Source of the DNA: Cellvibrionales bacterium UBA2618
Lineage (GTDB): Bacteria > Pseudomonadota > Gammaproteobacteria > Pseudomonadales > Porticoccaceae
Direction of reading: 5' to 3'
Assembly (NCBI GenBank): GCA_002339165.1
Contig: DDJS01000016.1
Span: 16,919-24,819 of the forward strand
Length of the DNA: 7,901 bases
Shown here: positions 7,092 to 7,901 of the stretch, in pieces
Position numbering within the stretch: the stretch's first letter is position 1
How the letters are laid out: each line of letters starts with the position of its first letter
Notes under the pieces: model-generated
Seen by the model: only the letters and a program-made list of their open reading frames with translations
Database searches by the model: none
What the model was told of the DNA's origin: nothing
Made by a program: the position numbers and the translations under genes

Positions 7092-7280
7092 CTATTTTTT
7101 CTAATTAGCTCTCTCCAAGGCTCGTTATTGAGTTGCAAATAATTAATATTTTAGACGCATTAGGACGAATTTGATCAGAAACTCTCGTTCTAGCAAAACA
7201 GCCTAAATACAAAAGTGCATCACAGGATGTGCATTGAAAAGGTCAAATCAAAACAACTTGATGTTTGGTGTTTTTACATT

Positions 7281-7309
7281 TTGTCGTAGTTAAATTTTGA
7301 TAGGATATT
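7281..7309 (+). promoter_or_regulatory. candidate sigma-70 promoter for the small exported-protein locus
   Basis: TTGTCG (7281-7286), a 17-bp spacer, then GATATT (7304-7309): each box matches four of six consensus bases. Transcription would begin near 7316, just before the 10-bp inverted repeat. It is incompatible with translation of the 7313 leader frame, whose ribosome-binding site overlaps the -10 box. A second weak option is TTTACA (7273-7278) with TTTGAT (7296-7301). Confidence 0.3.
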
Positions 7310-7312
7310 GCT

Positions 7313-7348
7313 ATGGATTTATGTAGATTCATGCCACTATCGATATAA
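7313..7348 (+). CDS. possible 11-residue leader peptide
   Basis: A short frame, MDLCRFMPLSI, starts at ATG 7313 with AGGA at 7302-7305, 7 nt upstream. Its stop codon (7346-7348) lies inside the left arm of the inverted repeat at 7341-7350. That is the layout of a translational attenuator: a ribosome on the leader would open the stem that covers part of the next ribosome-binding site. It needs a promoter upstream of about 7300, and none is convincing. The frame is short enough to arise by chance. Confidence 0.2.
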   Translation: MDLCRFMPLSI

Positions 7349-7392
7349 CTAAAACCTCAATTTTTTGTTGTGTCATCAACGGAGTTATATCG
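7341..7392 (+). repeat. 10-bp perfect inverted repeat overlapping a ribosome-binding site
   Basis: CGATATAACT (7341-7350) and AGTTATATCG (7383-7392) are perfectly complementary, with a 32-nt loop holding a smaller stem GTTG/CAAC (7367-7370, 7377-7380). The right arm takes in the AG of the GGAG box at 7381-7384 that precedes the small exported-protein frame. It could be a translation-controlling hairpin or a protein-binding palindrome. Confidence 0.5.
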
Positions 7393-7630
7393 TTAAAAAA
7401 ATAATTACAGCGCTGACATTTTAGCGATTGCGTTCTCGACTACTAGTGTTGCTGGTCGTCATGAAGTAGGTAACGGAAAGCCACCGATGCCGCCGGGTGA
7501 TATGCCAATGGGACCGGATGGAACACGAACGGAAATGAAGAGTGGAGGCGGACTGAGAGACAATAGAGAAGACGATGAAAGATATGTGTGCAGGCGGTAT
7601 GGACGAGAAGTAGCTGTGTATTTACCGTGA
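7392..7630 (+). pseudogene. small exported protein, apparently frameshifted and lacking a start codon
   Basis: Two neighbouring frames together encode a typical small secreted protein. From 7392 the first frame reads VKKIITALTF and hits TAG at 7422; one frame back, from 7418, it continues ILAIAFSTTSVAG, then a mature part of about 55 residues to TGA at 7628-7630. Joined, this is a signal peptide (KK, hydrophobic core, SVAG) followed by a Pro/Met/Gly-rich segment (PPMPPGDMPMGPDG) and a charged tail with one Cys (DDERYVCRRYGR). GGAG at 7381-7384 is 7 nt before codon 7392, which is GTT, not a start. A one-base deletion between 7415 and 7418 plus loss of ATG is the simplest reading. Alternatives are a sequencing error, -1 frameshifting, or an intact cytoplasmic 47-residue protein from ATG 7487. 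The terminator beyond it suggests the locus was, or is, transcribed. I do not recognise the family. Confidence 0.5.
7438..7449 (+). repeat. 12-bp direct repeat, copy 2
   Basis: GACTACTAGTGT, identical to 7080-7091. Here it encodes the end of the signal-peptide hydrophobic region (STTSV) in the small broken gene. Confidence 0.4.
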
Positions 7631-7656
7631 TTTTCTAGCAGGGTGCCGTTGTTAGT

Positions 7657-7692
7657 AAAAAAGGAGTGCTCAAATTTGAGCGCTCCTTTTTT
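7657..7692 (+). terminator. strong rho-independent terminator
   Basis: Arms AAAAAAGGAGTGCTCAAA and TTTGAGCGCTCCTTTTTT pair over 18 positions with a single U-G wobble on the plus strand and end in six T. On the minus strand the same position is an A-C mismatch, and six T also follow, so it could work both ways but fits plus-strand transcription best. It begins 27 bp after the stop of the small exported-protein frame and probably ends that transcript. Confidence 0.88.
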
Positions 7693-7781
7693 CAGATGTT
7701 TGGGTTTGGTTTCTGCGCTAGTGCAGGTGTAATTAAATAGATCAGTTTCTTGTCGCGGCCGACATTACTGGGCGTTAGCTA

Positions 7782-7901
7782 ATGAATCAATCTTTAAGCG
7801 ACAACTGGGGTCCTCGTTACTGCAAATTATGCGATAGCGGCCAGGGTAATAAATGCTGCTACTATTTCGACAACTTATTTATTGTTTTCATTTGGCGGGC
7901 C
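7782..7901 (+). CDS. possible partial Cys-rich protein running off the right edge
   Basis: From ATG 7782 the frame stays open for 40 codons to the window end. It has a C-x2-C-x7-CC cluster (YCKLC, NKCCYY) followed by a hydrophobic stretch (NLFIVFIW). The Cys spacing hints at a metal-binding knuckle before a membrane segment. There is no good ribosome-binding site, and 40 open codons are quite possible by chance, so this is only a candidate. Confidence 0.3.
   Translation, partial: MNQSLSDNWGPRYCKLCDSGQGNKCCYYFDNLFIVFIWRA

Larger units (their letters stand above)
6837..7280. other. AT-rich intergenic stretch without a supported gene
   Basis: No reading frame with a ribosome-binding site and protein-like content was found on either strand. 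The longest plus-strand frame starting with ATG that I noted encodes 27 residues (6949-7032), without a ribosome-binding site. Visible details: a minus-strand TATAAA box at 6927-6922 with a poor -35 (a weak possible promoter for the M24 gene), a 10-bp palindrome TACTTAAGTA at 7022-7031, interleaved inverted repeats at 6958-6992, and one copy of a 12-bp direct repeat at 7080-7091. A small RNA cannot be excluded. Confidence 0.6.

Noticed and set aside
6995..7100. Integron attC-like site
   Set aside because: No GTTRRRY core with a matching RYYYAAC partner is present; GTTACAC near 7035 does not fit, and there is no integrase or cassette array.
7462..7621. Long minus-strand stretch without stop codons opposite the small exported-protein gene
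   Set aside because: No ATG lies in it on the minus strand, and it is explained by the purine-rich coding content of the plus strand.

Overview
The window looks like chromosomal DNA from a free-living Gram-negative bacterium, probably a marine-type gammaproteobacterium. This rests on protein style and gene types only (an exported quinohaemoprotein, a DUF350 inner-membrane protein, a membrane-anchored transglutaminase-like protein); there is no rRNA or other phylogenetic marker. No tRNA, rRNA, CRISPR array, insertion sequence or integrase was found.

Layout. (1) 93-1994, plus strand: an IlvD/Edd-superfamily Fe-S dehydratase. (2) 2109-3244, plus strand: a tight two-gene unit, a 76-residue DUF350 membrane protein followed 2 bp later by a membrane-anchored transglutaminase-like cysteine peptidase; the second ribosome-binding site lies inside the end of the first gene. 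(3) 3311-6794, minus strand, convergent with the previous unit: an M24 (creatinase/prolidase-fold) protein, then 112 bp downstream an exported PQQ dehydrogenase with an N-terminal cytochrome c domain. (4) 6795-7901: an AT-richer stretch of 1.1 kb without a long intact gene. It holds a 15-bp perfect palindrome upstream of the M24 gene, several inverted and direct repeats, the remains (or an unusually decoded version) of a small exported-protein gene behind a 10-bp inverted repeat, a very clear intrinsic terminator at 7657-7692, and an open reading frame that runs off the right edge.

How the genes relate. The DUF350/transglutaminase-like pair is almost certainly co-transcribed and both products sit in or face the inner membrane/periplasm. 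The PQQ enzyme would oxidise an alcohol, sugar or aldehyde in the periplasm and pass electrons through its own haem to the respiratory chain. The M24 protein is cytoplasmic by sequence, and no direct metabolic link to the PQQ enzyme can be read here. The dehydratase is a stand-alone metabolic gene; branched-chain amino acid synthesis or sugar-acid degradation are both possible.

The parts most worth a second look are the 7281-7692 small-gene locus (signal-peptide coding split over two frames, inverted repeat overlapping the ribosome-binding site, strong terminator) and the non-canonical active-site residues in both minus-strand enzymes. I found no clear new multi-gene defence or mobile system.
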